Origin: Thermoplasmata archaeon | GTDB taxonomy: Archaea > Thermoplasmatota > Thermoplasmata > Lutacidiplasmatales > UBA184 | Assembly: GCA_030040915.1 (NCBI GenBank) | Contig: JASHSI010000153.1 | Coordinates: 1-32,999, forward strand | DNA length: 32,999 bases | Direction of reading: 5' to 3' | In this document: one piece after another, positions 1-7,853 of the stretch | Layout: each line of letters begins with the position of its first letter | How positions within the stretch are numbered: position 1 is the first letter of the stretch | Notes under the pieces: generated by a model | Database searches by the model: none | The model's input: only the letters and a program-made list of their open reading frames with translations | Told to the model about the DNA's origin: nothing | Translations under genes and position numbers: made by a program

Positions 1-2
1 AC

Positions 3-1415
3 ACCTTCGGAGGGCACCCCTACGACCAGTGGTCGTTCAAGGTCTGGATCGACGCGCTGCAAGAGGGGGGGATCCGGGGGCTGTACGTCCAGCCGCAGTT
101 CGTGGGGGACGGGGTGATCCGCACGGTGCCCGTCCCCTGGTCGACGACAGGGTTCGCCTACGGGCCGCTCTGCGCGGTCCTCTTCGCGGGATTGGCCCGG
201 ATCGTCCCGCCGCTCGCGGGGTTCCCGAGCGCCGCCGCGCTGAACGGCTCGGTGGCGGTCCAGGCGGAGATCAAGTTCCTCCTCGGGTCGTTCACGGTCG
301 CGGCCGGCGGGGTCCTCTACCTCGCCATCCGCCGCGCGACCGGTCGGACGGGGTGGGGCGCGGTGGCGCTCGCCCTCTTCGTGCTGAACCCGGCCATCGT
401 CTTCGACAGCGTCGTCTGGGGGGAGACGGACTCCATCCTCTACCTCGTGTTCGTCCTGTTCGCCGTGGCGGCGGCGTACCGGCCCGAGTGGGCGATGGCC
501 CTGGCCGCGGTCGCGATGGCGTTCAAGGAGACCGGGCCGATCCTGCTGTTCCCGGCCGCCCTCCTCGTCCTGGCACCCGGGCTCCCGCTGCTGGCCCGGG
601 TCCGCCGGGTGACGATCGCGGTCGTGGTCCTCTTCCTCGCGACCCTCCCGGTCGTCTGGTCCGGCCTCCTCCCCTCGGTCGTCCTGACCCCCTACTCGAG
701 CCTGTTCGGGGTGTTCGTCGTCGGGAGCCATCTTTCGCAGCCGTTCGTCTCGCCGGAGACGTACACCGTCTGGACCCTGTTCACGGGCTTCGCCGGCGGG
801 AACGGACTGACACGACTCTTGTTGCCGTCGTCGAGGGTCCTCCTTGCGGGGATCTCGTTCTCCACGCTGGCGGTCGGCCTCTTCGCGCTCACGTGGGTCG
901 CCGCCCTGGCCCTCGCCCGACGCGCCGCGGCCACTCGGGACCTCACTTTCTGGTTCCTGACCACCGCCTTCGGGGCCGTCACGTTCACCGCGCTCCTCAC
1001 CGGGACCGGGTCGCGCTACTACACGCTCGCGCTCCCCGGGCTCGCCGGCGCCACCGTCCTCGCCTGGGACCGGTGGGTGGGCGGGCCGCGGTGGGCCGCG
1101 GTCGCGACGTACGTGGGGGTCTCCGCCATCTCCTTCTGGACGATGATCGGCCTCTTCACCGTCATCATGCGGACGGGGTATCTGACCATCCGGGGGCTCG
1201 GCGGCTCGTACAACCCCGTGAGCGGCTTCGTCTCCGAGTGGTACGCGAACAACTGGGTCATCACCCTCGGGTCGGCAGGGGCCGTGGCGCTCGTGCTCGG
1301 GACCGCGCTCCTTCTCCGCAAGACGGCCCGGGGCGCGACGGTCCCTCCGCCGGGCCGGGACGCGTCCGCGGCCCCCGCGGCGCTGGGGCCGGGAGGCCGG
1401 GGGGAGGAGGGGTGA
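3..1415 (+). CDS. GT-C type membrane glycosyltransferase (5' end outside window)
   Basis: The reading frame is open from the first codon in the window. The residues before the ORF-track Met at 102 look genuine (GHPYDQWSFKVW), so the true start lies upstream and this entry is partial. The protein is polytopic, with about ten hydrophobic segments. An Asp in the first extracytoplasmic loop (HPYDQW) and the later motif NPAIVFDSVVWGETDSI resemble GT-C mannosyltransferase families, which use lipid-linked sugars on the outer membrane face; FKETGPILLFP follows as in that family. The acceptor cannot be told. Its stop overlaps the GTG of the downstream methyltransferase (GTGA), which suggests a co-transcribed surface-polysaccharide or protein-glycosylation unit. 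The family call is from motif pattern; the specific substrate is unknown. Confidence 0.75.
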   Translation, partial: TFGGHPYDQWSFKVWIDALQEGGIRGLYVQPQFVGDGVIRTVPVPWSTTGFAYGPLCAVLFAGLARIVPPLAGFPSAAALNGSVAVQAEIKFLLGSFTVAAGGVLYLAIRRATGRTGWGAVALALFVLNPAIVFDSVVWGETDSILYLVFVLFAVAAAYRPEWAMALAAVAMAFKETGPILLFPAALLVLAPGLPLLARVRRVTIAVVVLFLATLPVVWSGLLPSVVLTPYSSLFGVFVVGSHLSQPFVSPETYTVWTLFTGFAGGNGLTRLLLPSSRVLLAGISFSTLAVGLFALTWVAALALARRAAATRDLTFWFLTTAFGAVTFTALLTGTGSRYYTLALPGLAGATVLAWDRWVGGPRWAAVATYVGVSAISFWTMIGLFTVIMRTGYLTIRGLGGSYNPVSGFVSEWYANNWVITLGSAGAVALVLGTALLLRKTARGATVPPPGRDASAAPAALGPGGRGEEG

Positions 1416-2224
1416 CGTCGACCGACCCCGCCCGGTCGCCGGCTCCCGATCTGCCGGGGGCGGCCCGGGGACTCCTGGGCGCCCTCGCCATGGAAGAGGC
1501 GACGACCGAGGAGGCCGGGCCGTACATCGCCTGGCATCGGGAGCGGATCCGCCGCACCGCCGAGCTCGTCCGGGCGTGCACCGCCGAGAGGGCCCGGATC
1601 CTCGACGTGGGGGCGGGTCCGCTGACCTCCGAGCTCGTCGGGCGGTTGAGACCCCGCGAGGTGCACGTCCTCGATCCGGCCGCCCGGTGGTCGGAGGAGG
1701 GGGCCGTCCCAGGGGCGCGATTCCACGTGGGGTCGCTCGCGGACCCGGAACTTCCGTTCGCTCCGGAGACGTTCGACGCCGTCCTCGCCGCCGAGGTGTT
1801 CGAGCATCTCACCGAATGCCCCCGCCACATCGTGCCGAGGATCGCCCGCATCGTCCGTCCGGGCGGGGTGCTGATCGTGACGACGCCGAACCAGGCCCGC
1901 TGGCTGAACCGGGTACGCCTGCTCCTCGGCGTCAACATCCAGGAGCTCCCGGAGAACCTCTTCCACAAGGGCTGGATGGGGTACGGGCACATCCGCGAGT
2001 TCACGATCGCCGAGTACCCCGGCGAGTTCGGCGTGTCGGGCCTGCGGGCCGAGCGGGTCGGCGGCTGGAGCCCCCACCCCATGCCCCGCGGGGACCTCGT
2101 CCGCCGGATCGTGGATCGGGTGGGTCCTCCCTCGCTCGACCAGGTCCTCTACGGCGTGTTCCGCAAGCCGGGTCCCCCCGATCGAGCGGCGGATGCTCCC
2201 GACGCCCCGGTCCGGGTCGGATAA
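1412..2224 (+). CDS. SAM-dependent methyltransferase (class I)
   Basis: This is a soluble protein of about 270 residues with the class I methyltransferase signature: motif I ILDVGAGPLTSEL, the acidic end of strand 2 in HVLDP, motif FDAVLAAEVFEHL, and RPGGVLIVTTPN. These support SAM binding; the methyl acceptor is not identifiable. I chose the GTG at 1412, which overlaps the TGA of the glycosyltransferase (GTGA) and has a purine-rich GGGGAGGAGG stretch directly upstream. An in-frame ATG at 1490 is the alternative and would still keep the whole fold. Linkage to a GT-C and a GT4 enzyme makes methylation of a glycan or lipid-linked sugar plausible, but that is inference. The stop codon sits inside a 15-bp perfect inverted repeat. 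Confidence 0.8.
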   Translation: MTSTDPARSPAPDLPGAARGLLGALAMEEATTEEAGPYIAWHRERIRRTAELVRACTAERARILDVGAGPLTSELVGRLRPREVHVLDPAARWSEEGAVPGARFHVGSLADPELPFAPETFDAVLAAEVFEHLTECPRHIVPRIARIVRPGGVLIVTTPNQARWLNRVRLLLGVNIQELPENLFHKGWMGYGHIREFTIAEYPGEFGVSGLRAERVGGWSPHPMPRGDLVRRIVDRVGPPSLDQVLYGVFRKPGPPDRAADAPDAPVRVG

Positions 2225-2230
2225 TCCGAC
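2216..2230. repeat. 15-bp palindrome spanning the methyltransferase stop codon
   Basis: GTCGGAT-A-ATCCGAC has two perfect 7-base arms around one base and contains the TAA stop at 2222-2224. It lies just before the convergent glycosyltransferase gene ends at 2292. It may act as a transcript-end structure for either strand, but the 1-nt loop cannot form a simple hairpin without opening at least one arm pair. Confidence 0.5.
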
Positions 2231-2291
2231 GGTCCCGGACCGGCTCGGTGTCCGGGGCAGCGACGGCCGATCCACCCTCGGGGGGGACCCG

Positions 2292-3479
2292 CTACGGAGA
2301 GCCCGCCGCCGTCGCGGGGGGCTCCCCCGGCCGGGCAGCGCGATGGGGGCGTTCCGACCCGGCCCGGGGGATCGACTCGACCCAACGGCGAAGCCCGGGG
2401 TCCGACCCGGCCCGGGTGAACCGGCCAGCGACGGCACGGGCCCCGTCCGATAACCGGGTCCATTCGTCCCGGTCCGTCAGCAGGCGGCGGATCGCCTCGG
2501 CGTACCCGTCGAGGTCCCCGATGGGGAGTCGGCGGCCGTTCCGCCCCTCGACCACGACCTCCTCGGGGACTCCGACGTTGGCGACCGCCGGGACCCCGAA
2601 CGCCCCCGCCTCGATCACCGTCCAGGCGAGCCCCTCGATCGGGCTGTGGACCGTCACCACCTTCGCGAGCGCGAGGATCTCGTGCTTCTCCGACTCGGGG
2701 ACGTCCCGGCGGATCTCGACCGCGTCCCGGACGTCCGGGGCCTGGGACCGCTCCTCGAGCCGTCGGGCGTACGCCGGGTCCGAGGCGCGTCCCACGATCA
2801 GCAGTTCGACATCCGGCACGGAGCCGCGCAACCGGGCGAGGACCTCGATCGATTCGTGGACCCGCTTCAACGGGCGCAGATTGCCGATGCACACGATCCG
2901 GTTCCGGCGTCCGTCGAACGGTCGGAGGCCCGCCCCCGGGAACGGGATCGGTTCGCGGCGGGGATAGACGACGACCCGGGACGGATCCATCCCCTCGGCG
3001 ACCACCCAAGCTCGGGTCGCCTCCGAGGGGACGAACGCCCATCCGTCCCGGTAGATCCGCAGGAGCCCGGCCTGGACCGCCCCCGCGAGGCGGGCGAGCG
3101 GCTCTCGGTAGGTCTCCCGGAACAGCGGGCGGTTGTCCTGGAACCACATTCCCGCGTGGGGCCGGCGAGCGAGGATCGCGGCGCCGAACGGGAGCCGTGC
3201 CCCACCGACGAGGTCCTCGATCACGAGGTCGTACCGACGCGCCCCCCCGGTCAGGAAGTGACCCCAGACGGCGGGTGCGAGGAGCGGTAACGGCGCCACG
3301 CGCCGGACGAGGATCCCCTCGTAGCGCTCCTCCCTCGGAAGGGACGGGCGCGACGAGCACCAGAGCGTCACCTCGTGGCCCCAGCTCGCGATCTCCTGGG
3401 CGAGCAGCGTCAGGTGCTGGTCGCCGCCCGCGGACGTCGGGTTCCGCCCGTCGCGGGCGACCACCACGAGGACCTTCAT
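2292..3479 (-). CDS. GT4-family glycosyltransferase
   Basis: The protein has 395 residues from ATG 3479. The ORF track extends 74 residues further upstream, but that part is Pro/Arg/Gly-rich and the fold begins with MKVLVVVARDG, the usual N-terminal strand of a GT-B enzyme, so I trimmed it. An early GGDQHL stretch, a nucleotide-sugar half with IVCIGNLRPLKRV and VELLIVGRA, and the PIEGLAWTVIEAGAFGVPAVA segment match the GT4 (glycosyl transferases group 1) C-terminal domain with its E-x7-E retaining motif. It is a cytoplasmic enzyme that likely transfers an activated sugar to a glycan or lipid. It converges on the GT-C/methyltransferase pair. Donor and acceptor are unknown. The last ~25 residues are low-complexity. 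Confidence 0.85.
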   Translation of the reverse strand: MKVLVVVARDGRNPTSAGGDQHLTLLAQEIASWGHEVTLWCSSRPSLPREERYEGILVRRVAPLPLLAPAVWGHFLTGGARRYDLVIEDLVGGARLPFGAAILARRPHAGMWFQDNRPLFRETYREPLARLAGAVQAGLLRIYRDGWAFVPSEATRAWVVAEGMDPSRVVVYPRREPIPFPGAGLRPFDGRRNRIVCIGNLRPLKRVHESIEVLARLRGSVPDVELLIVGRASDPAYARRLEERSQAPDVRDAVEIRRDVPESEKHEILALAKVVTVHSPIEGLAWTVIEAGAFGVPAVANVGVPEEVVVEGRNGRRLPIGDLDGYAEAIRRLLTDRDEWTRLSDGARAVAGRFTRAGSDPGLRRWVESIPRAGSERPHRAARPGEPPATAAGSP

Positions 3480-3573
3480 CCGACGGGGTCCCGGGGCGGT
3501 CGGTCGTTCGGGGGCGTCCGGTGCGGCCGGTCCAGGGGGCCCGGCCGGGGGGTTCACGGGCCTCCGTATCTCG

Positions 3574-3588
3574 GTCTCGTATAATGGT
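3574..3588. promoter_or_regulatory. candidate TATA box in the divergent intergenic region
   Basis: CGTATAATGG is an AT-rich island in very GC-rich DNA between the GT4 gene (minus, start 3479) and the small hypothetical gene (plus, start near 3756). It could serve either strand, with a leader of roughly 70-150 nt. The 277-bp gap holds no other gene I can support. Confidence 0.35.
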
Positions 3589-3755
3589 CGGGGGCCCGGC
3601 GCGGAGGCGGGGACGATTGCCCGGGCCCGCCTCCGTTCCCCTTTTGCCCATGGCCGATTGCCCCCTCCCGAATGCCGTCGCTCGGCACCTCCAAGGCGCA
3701 CTGGCCGGTCGTGGCCTGGATCCGGTTGAGGGTCCCGCCTCCGGCGGCGCCGGTG

Positions 3756-4052
3756 ATGCTGACCGGCGGGCCCCCTCCACCCCCGGACCCGCCCCTCGAC
3801 ACGCTCAGCCCGAACCCGGTCCCGACCGACCCACGACGTCGGATCTACGCCTCGGAAGAGGACGTCGCGGACGGCGTCCTTCGTCTCGTGTGGGACTCCG
3901 ACGACCCGGAGTTCCTGGAAGCGGAGCTCCGCGCCCCGTTCTACGGCGGTCGCCTCCCGCCCGACCGGGTGCGGGAGTTCTGGAGGGAGGTGAAGGAACG
4001 TACCCGACCGCTCGGACCGCTCCCGGTCGACGGGGCGGACCCCGCCCCGTGA
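3756..4052 (+). CDS. small hypothetical protein
   Basis: This is an unrecognised protein of 98 residues from ATG 3756. The ORF track starts at 3672, adding 28 residues without obvious conservation. A Pro-rich N-terminus is followed by a compact charged part: RRRIYASEEDVADGVLRLV, then ELRAPFYGGRLPPDRVREFW. No membrane segment and no metal-binding cluster is visible. It ends 20 bp before the RNase H-like exonuclease gene, so the two are probably co-transcribed. Amino-acid composition and high GC at third positions support real coding in this frame. The function is unknown. Confidence 0.55.
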   Translation: MLTGGPPPPPDPPLDTLSPNPVPTDPRRRIYASEEDVADGVLRLVWDSDDPEFLEAELRAPFYGGRLPPDRVREFWREVKERTRPLGPLPVDGADPAP

Positions 4053-4072
4053 GGGGCCCGGAAACCCCCCCG

Positions 4073-4876
4073 ATGATCCGCTCCACCTTCCTCCATCTCC
4101 CGGGGATCGGCCCCGCCACCGAGACCGCGCTCTGGGCCCGCGGGGTCCTCGATTGGGAGGAGCTGAGGGCCCTCGCGACGACGGGGACCGCCCGCCCCGG
4201 GACCGCGACGCCCGGGCTCGCTCGGGAGCTCGAGGAGAGCGAAGCGTCGCTCCGCGCGGAGCGCGTCGACTGGTTCGCCCGACGACTTCCCGCGTCCGAG
4301 GCGTGGCGCCTCTACCCCGCCTTCCGGCGCCACGCGGCGTTCCTCGACATCGAGACGACCGGCCTCTCTCCGTACGAAGGGATCGTCACGGCGGTGACGA
4401 TCCACGGGGGCGGGGGAACGCGCACGTTCGTGGCGGACGACGACCTCGAAGAACTCCCGGCCTACCTGCAGCGCTTCGGCCTTCTCGTCACGTTCAACGG
4501 CTCGCGCTTCGACGTCCCGTTCCTTGAGTTCCGCTTCCCGGGCCTCGTCGTACCTCCCGCGCACATCGATCTCCGCTACCTGTTCTACCGGATCGGCTAC
4601 GCGGGGGGCCTGAAGCGGATCGAGCAGACGCTGGGGATCGGGGACCGCCAGGGGGTGGAGGGGATCCACGGGCTCGATGCGGTCCGCCTCTGGGAGGCCC
4701 ATCGGCGCGGGGACGCCGGAGCGCTCGACCGCCTCGTCCGGTACAACCGGGCCGACACCGTCAACCTCGAGCCGCTCCTCGAGTTCGCGGTCGCGGAGAT
4801 CACCCGGCGCCTCCTTCCGGAGCGCCGGCGGGAACGGGCGGGCCAGGGAACCCGGCCTCCCGCCCCCCCGGCCTGA
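4073..4876 (+). CDS. RNase H-like DEDD exonuclease with N-terminal HhH-like segment
   Basis: The protein has 267 residues from ATG 4073; the longer ORF-track version upstream is a shadow of the preceding gene. The N-terminus HLPGIGPATETALWARG resembles a helix-hairpin-helix DNA/RNA-binding turn. The core belongs to the RNase_H_2 (YprB-like) type: FLDIETTGLS (first acidic pair, around residues 90-97), TFNGSRFDVPFL (around 141-152) and YNRADTVNLEPLL (around 224-233), which together give the D-E-D-D metal-binding set with a Tyr before the last Asp. Such enzymes trim nucleic acids 3' to 5' using two metal ions. The real substrate cannot be decided here. It lies behind the small hypothetical gene and ahead of the transhydrogenase promoter. 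Confidence 0.8.
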   Translation: MIRSTFLHLPGIGPATETALWARGVLDWEELRALATTGTARPGTATPGLARELEESEASLRAERVDWFARRLPASEAWRLYPAFRRHAAFLDIETTGLSPYEGIVTAVTIHGGGGTRTFVADDDLEELPAYLQRFGLLVTFNGSRFDVPFLEFRFPGLVVPPAHIDLRYLFYRIGYAGGLKRIEQTLGIGDRQGVEGIHGLDAVRLWEAHRRGDAGALDRLVRYNRADTVNLEPLLEFAVAEITRRLLPERRRERAGQGTRPPAPPA

Positions 4877-4937
4877 CCGGCCCCGGTGGTCCTTCCCGGC
4901 CCGGGAGGCCGCCACGGCGGGCGCTGAAAAAGCACCC

Positions 4938-4972
4938 AAACGGTTTATTCCCCGCCCGGTGGACGGGGGCCA
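4938..4972 (+). promoter_or_regulatory. archaeal promoter of the transhydrogenase operon
   Basis: AAAAAGCACCCAAACGGTTTATTCC precedes ATG 4972. The TTTATT core (4944-4949) is about 25 bp before the start codon, the distance expected for a leaderless archaeal transcript. The purine-rich bases ahead of it could be the BRE. No Shine-Dalgarno sequence is present. Confidence 0.65.
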
Positions 4973-6108
4973 TGCCCATCCGTCTCGCCGTGCCGAGGGA
5001 GACCGCTCCCGGCGAGCGCCGGGTCGCGATCGTCCCCGAGGTGGCCCAGAAGCTCGGAAAACAGGGCTTCGAGATCGTTGTCGAGACCGGGGCGGGGGAG
5101 CGGGCCGGCTACCCCGATTCGGCCTACGAGGCCGTGGGAGTGCGAATCGCCCCGGACGCCTCCGCGCTGGTCGCCGCGTCCATCCTCGTCGGCGTTCAGC
5201 CGCCGGAGCCGGCGGCCCTCCGACGCTTCGCCGCCGGGACGACCACCATCTCCCTCCTCTACCCGTCCCGCCGCCCGGCGACCGTCCAGGCGCTCGCCTC
5301 GGGCCGCTTCCGGTCGTTCGCTCTCGAGCTCCTCCCGAGGATCTCCCGGGCCCAGAGCATGGACGTCCTCTCCTCGCAGGCGACGCTCGCCGGCTACGCC
5401 GCCGTCATCCTCGGCGCCGAGCTCACCCCCCGGATCTTCCCGATGCTGACGACCGCCGCCGGGACGATCCGGCCGGGAAACGTCCTCGTCCTCGGGGCCG
5501 GCGTCGCCGGCCTGATGGCGATCGCCACCGCCCGCCGGCTCGGGGCCGTCGTCGAAGGCTACGACGTCCGGCGGGCGGCGGGCGAGCAGGTCCGCAGCCT
5601 GGGGGCGAAGTTCCTCGAGCTCAGCATCAACGCGGAGGGGAGCGGGGGGTACGCCCGCGAGCTCACCGCGGAGGAGAAGGTCCAGGAGCAGGCGATGGTC
5701 GGGGAGGCGCTCGCCCGCTCGGACGTGGTGATCACGACCGCGAACGTGCCGGGGAAGAAGGCCCCGATCCTCGTCGCCAAGGAGGTCGTCGCCCGGATGA
5801 AGCCCGGCGCGGTGATCGTGGACCTCGCGGCCGAGTCGGGCGGGAACTGCGAGCTCACCCAGCCGGACCAGACGATCGTCTCGGGCGGGGTCACGATCGC
5901 CGGCCCGACGAACCTACCGAGCCGGGTCGCCTTCCACGCGAGCCAGATGTACGCCCGGAACGTCCAGGCGTTCCTGGGGATCCTCGTGAAGCCGGACGGG
6001 TCGTACGCCGAGGAGGCGACCGACGAGATCCTGCAGGCGACGATGGTGACGAAGGACGGGTCGATCGTGCACGGGCCGACCCGCGAGCTCCTCGGGGCGA
6101 AGGCATGA
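4972..6108 (+). CDS. pntAA: NAD(P) transhydrogenase subunit alpha part 1 (NAD-binding domain I)
   Basis: 378 residues, the usual length for the separate domain I subunit of three-gene transhydrogenases. It starts IRLAVPRETAPGERRVAIVP, as in the alanine dehydrogenase/PNT N-terminal domain. It carries the diagnostic RAQSMD motif (about residues 126-131) and a Rossmann loop VLGAGVAGLMA (about 174-184) for NAD(H). The soluble domain hands hydride between NADH and the NADP-binding domain of PntB while protons cross the membrane. Its TGA overlaps the ATG of pntAB (ATGA). Complete proton-translocating transhydrogenases are uncommon in Archaea, so bacterial acquisition is possible, although base composition matches the neighbours. 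Confidence 0.95.
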   Translation: MPIRLAVPRETAPGERRVAIVPEVAQKLGKQGFEIVVETGAGERAGYPDSAYEAVGVRIAPDASALVAASILVGVQPPEPAALRRFAAGTTTISLLYPSRRPATVQALASGRFRSFALELLPRISRAQSMDVLSSQATLAGYAAVILGAELTPRIFPMLTTAAGTIRPGNVLVLGAGVAGLMAIATARRLGAVVEGYDVRRAAGEQVRSLGAKFLELSINAEGSGGYARELTAEEKVQEQAMVGEALARSDVVITTANVPGKKAPILVAKEVVARMKPGAVIVDLAAESGGNCELTQPDQTIVSGGVTIAGPTNLPSRVAFHASQMYARNVQAFLGILVKPDGSYAEEATDEILQATMVTKDGSIVHGPTRELLGAKA

Positions 6109-6401
6109 TCGCCGAGGTCTGGGCGGCGCTGTACATCGTCCTCCTCGCGGCGTTCGTCGGCTACGAGGTGATCCGGAGGATCCCGGTCCTCCTCCACACG
6201 CCGCTCATGAGCGGTTCGAACTTCATCCACGGGATCGTCCTCATCGGGGCGATGGTGGCGCTCGGCTTCGCCACCACGGTGCCGGAGGAGGTCCTCGGCT
6301 TCCTCGCGGTGGTGATGGGCGCGATGAACGTCACCGGCGGCTACGTCGTCACCGACCGCATCCTCCAGATGTTCGACCGCTCGAAGTCGAAGGGGCCGTA
6401 G
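6105..6401 (+). CDS. pntAB: NAD(P) transhydrogenase subunit alpha part 2 (membrane domain)
   Basis: 98 residues with three hydrophobic helices, matching the short second alpha subunit of three-gene transhydrogenases. The ATG overlaps the pntAA stop (ATGA), and the TAG abuts the pntB ATG with no spacer, so translation is coupled. The third helix carries His42 in SNFIHGIVL. From memory, the Thermus thermophilus subunit has a histidine at this place that serves the proton path, whereas the E. coli enzyme uses a histidine in the beta subunit. The ORF track shows this gene only as the tail of a larger shadow ORF; the true start is at 6105. Confidence 0.93.
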   Translation: MIAEVWAALYIVLLAAFVGYEVIRRIPVLLHTPLMSGSNFIHGIVLIGAMVALGFATTVPEEVLGFLAVVMGAMNVTGGYVVTDRILQMFDRSKSKGP

Positions 6402-7778
6402 ATGGTCGATCTCAACGACCCGATCTACGTCCTGACGATCCTGTTCTTCGTCCTCGCGCTCCAGCGGATGAGCGATCCGAAGACCGCCCGCTCGGGGATC
6501 GTCTACGCGGGGGGCGCGATGCTCGTCGCCGTCCTCGTCACGTTCCTGGTCCCGGGCCTCGGCAACCTCCTCTGGATCGTGATCGGGGCGCTGATCGGGG
6601 GCTTCCTCGGCTACTACTCGGCGAAGCGGGTCAAGATGACCGACATGCCCCAGATGGTGGCGATCTTCAACGGGATGGGCGGCGGGGCCGCCGCCGGGAT
6701 CGCCGCCGTCGAGCTCGTCGCCTACGCGGAGGCCCCGCAGTACCTCGGCCTCGCCCTCGCCGGGGCGCTCATCGGCGCGACCTCGTTCGCGGGGAGCGTC
6801 ATCGCCTTCCTGAAGCTCCAAGGGTGGATGACCCAGAAGCCGGTCACCTTCCCCGGTCAGCAGCCGCTGAACCTCGCCGTGCTCGCCGGGGCGGTGATCT
6901 TCGCCGGCGCGACGCTCTACCTCGCGACGAACGCCTGGCTCGCGGTGTTCTTCGCGCTCGCGCTCGCCTACGGGCTCCTCATGACGCTCCCGATCGGCGG
7001 GGCGGACATGCCGGTCGTCATCTCGATGTACAACGCCCTCACGGGCGTGGCGGTCGCGCTCGACGGGTTCGCCCTCATCGACTCCTCCGCGGGGGCGGCC
7101 GCGTACGCGATGATCATCGCGGGGACGCTCGTCGGCGCGGCCGGGTCGATCCTCACGATCGTCATGGCGCGGGCGATGAACCGGTCGATCGGGAACGTCC
7201 TCTTCGGCGCGTTCGGGGCGACGACCGAGACGGGCGCCCAGGTGAGCGGCACGATGCGCACGATCGAACCGGACGACGCGGCGGTGCTCCTTGCCTATGC
7301 CGCGCGGGTCGTGATCACCCCGGGCTACGGGCTCGCCGTGGCCCAGGCGCAGCACAAGGTCAAGGAGCTCATGGACGTCCTCGAGTCGAAGGGGGTCATC
7401 GTCCGGTTCGGAATCCATCCGGTCGCGGGCCGTATGCCCGGGCACATGAACGTGCTCCTCGCCGAGGCCGGCGTGCCCTACGACCACCTCCTCGACCGGG
7501 ACGAGGTGAACCCCGAGTTCGCCAGCACCGACGTGGTGCTCGTGATCGGCGCGAACGACGTGGTGAACCCGGCGGCCCGCCGCGCGGGAAGCCCGCTCCA
7601 GGGCATGCCGATCCTCGACGTCGACCAGGCGAAGAACGTGATCGTCCTCAAGCGCGGCCAGGGCAAGGGGTTCGCGGGGATCGAGAACGACCTCTTCTAC
7701 AAGGACAACGCGCGGATGCTCTACGGCGACGCCCAGGAGAGCGTTTCGAAGCTCGTCCAAGCCATCAAGAAGCTCTGA
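6402..7778 (+). CDS. pntB: NAD(P) transhydrogenase subunit beta
   Basis: 458 residues: an N-terminal membrane domain of about nine helices and a C-terminal NADP(H)-binding domain III. In the membrane part, DMPQMVAIFN and DMPVVISMYN are the two family repeats. Asn90 stands where the E. coli enzyme has the proton-path His91. Domain III shows GYGLAVAQAQ, VAGRMPGHMNVLLAEA, and GANDVVNPAA with the family Asp at about residue 386. It also has VLKRGQGKGFAGIEN, which differs from the common KRSM...GYAG form but keeps the Lys-Arg that contacts the NADP phosphate. With PntAA and PntAB it would make NADPH from NADH at the expense of the proton gradient. Confidence 0.95.
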   Translation: MVDLNDPIYVLTILFFVLALQRMSDPKTARSGIVYAGGAMLVAVLVTFLVPGLGNLLWIVIGALIGGFLGYYSAKRVKMTDMPQMVAIFNGMGGGAAAGIAAVELVAYAEAPQYLGLALAGALIGATSFAGSVIAFLKLQGWMTQKPVTFPGQQPLNLAVLAGAVIFAGATLYLATNAWLAVFFALALAYGLLMTLPIGGADMPVVISMYNALTGVAVALDGFALIDSSAGAAAYAMIIAGTLVGAAGSILTIVMARAMNRSIGNVLFGAFGATTETGAQVSGTMRTIEPDDAAVLLAYAARVVITPGYGLAVAQAQHKVKELMDVLESKGVIVRFGIHPVAGRMPGHMNVLLAEAGVPYDHLLDRDEVNPEFASTDVVLVIGANDVVNPAARRAGSPLQGMPILDVDQAKNVIVLKRGQGKGFAGIENDLFYKDNARMLYGDAQESVSKLVQAIKKL

Positions 7779-7810
7779 GCGGGGGCCGCGGGCCGAGCCA
7801 CGGAATCGCA

Positions 7811-7830
7811 TACCCTTAGCTATTTGACCG
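7811..7830 (+). promoter_or_regulatory. TATA-like element of the thermopsin-like gene
   Basis: CCCTTAGCTATTTGACC is an AT-rich patch centred about 30 bp before ATG 7854. That distance favours the ATG over the TTG at 7824 used in the ORF track, since the TTG lies within the element. Confidence 0.5.
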
Positions 7831-7853
7831 ACGGACGCGCACGGGCGCTCCAG

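Noticed and set aside
1019-2437. 472-residue minus-strand ORF over the methyltransferase
   Set aside because: The plus strand shows all class I methyltransferase motifs; this ORF has none and is Pro/Arg/Gly-rich.
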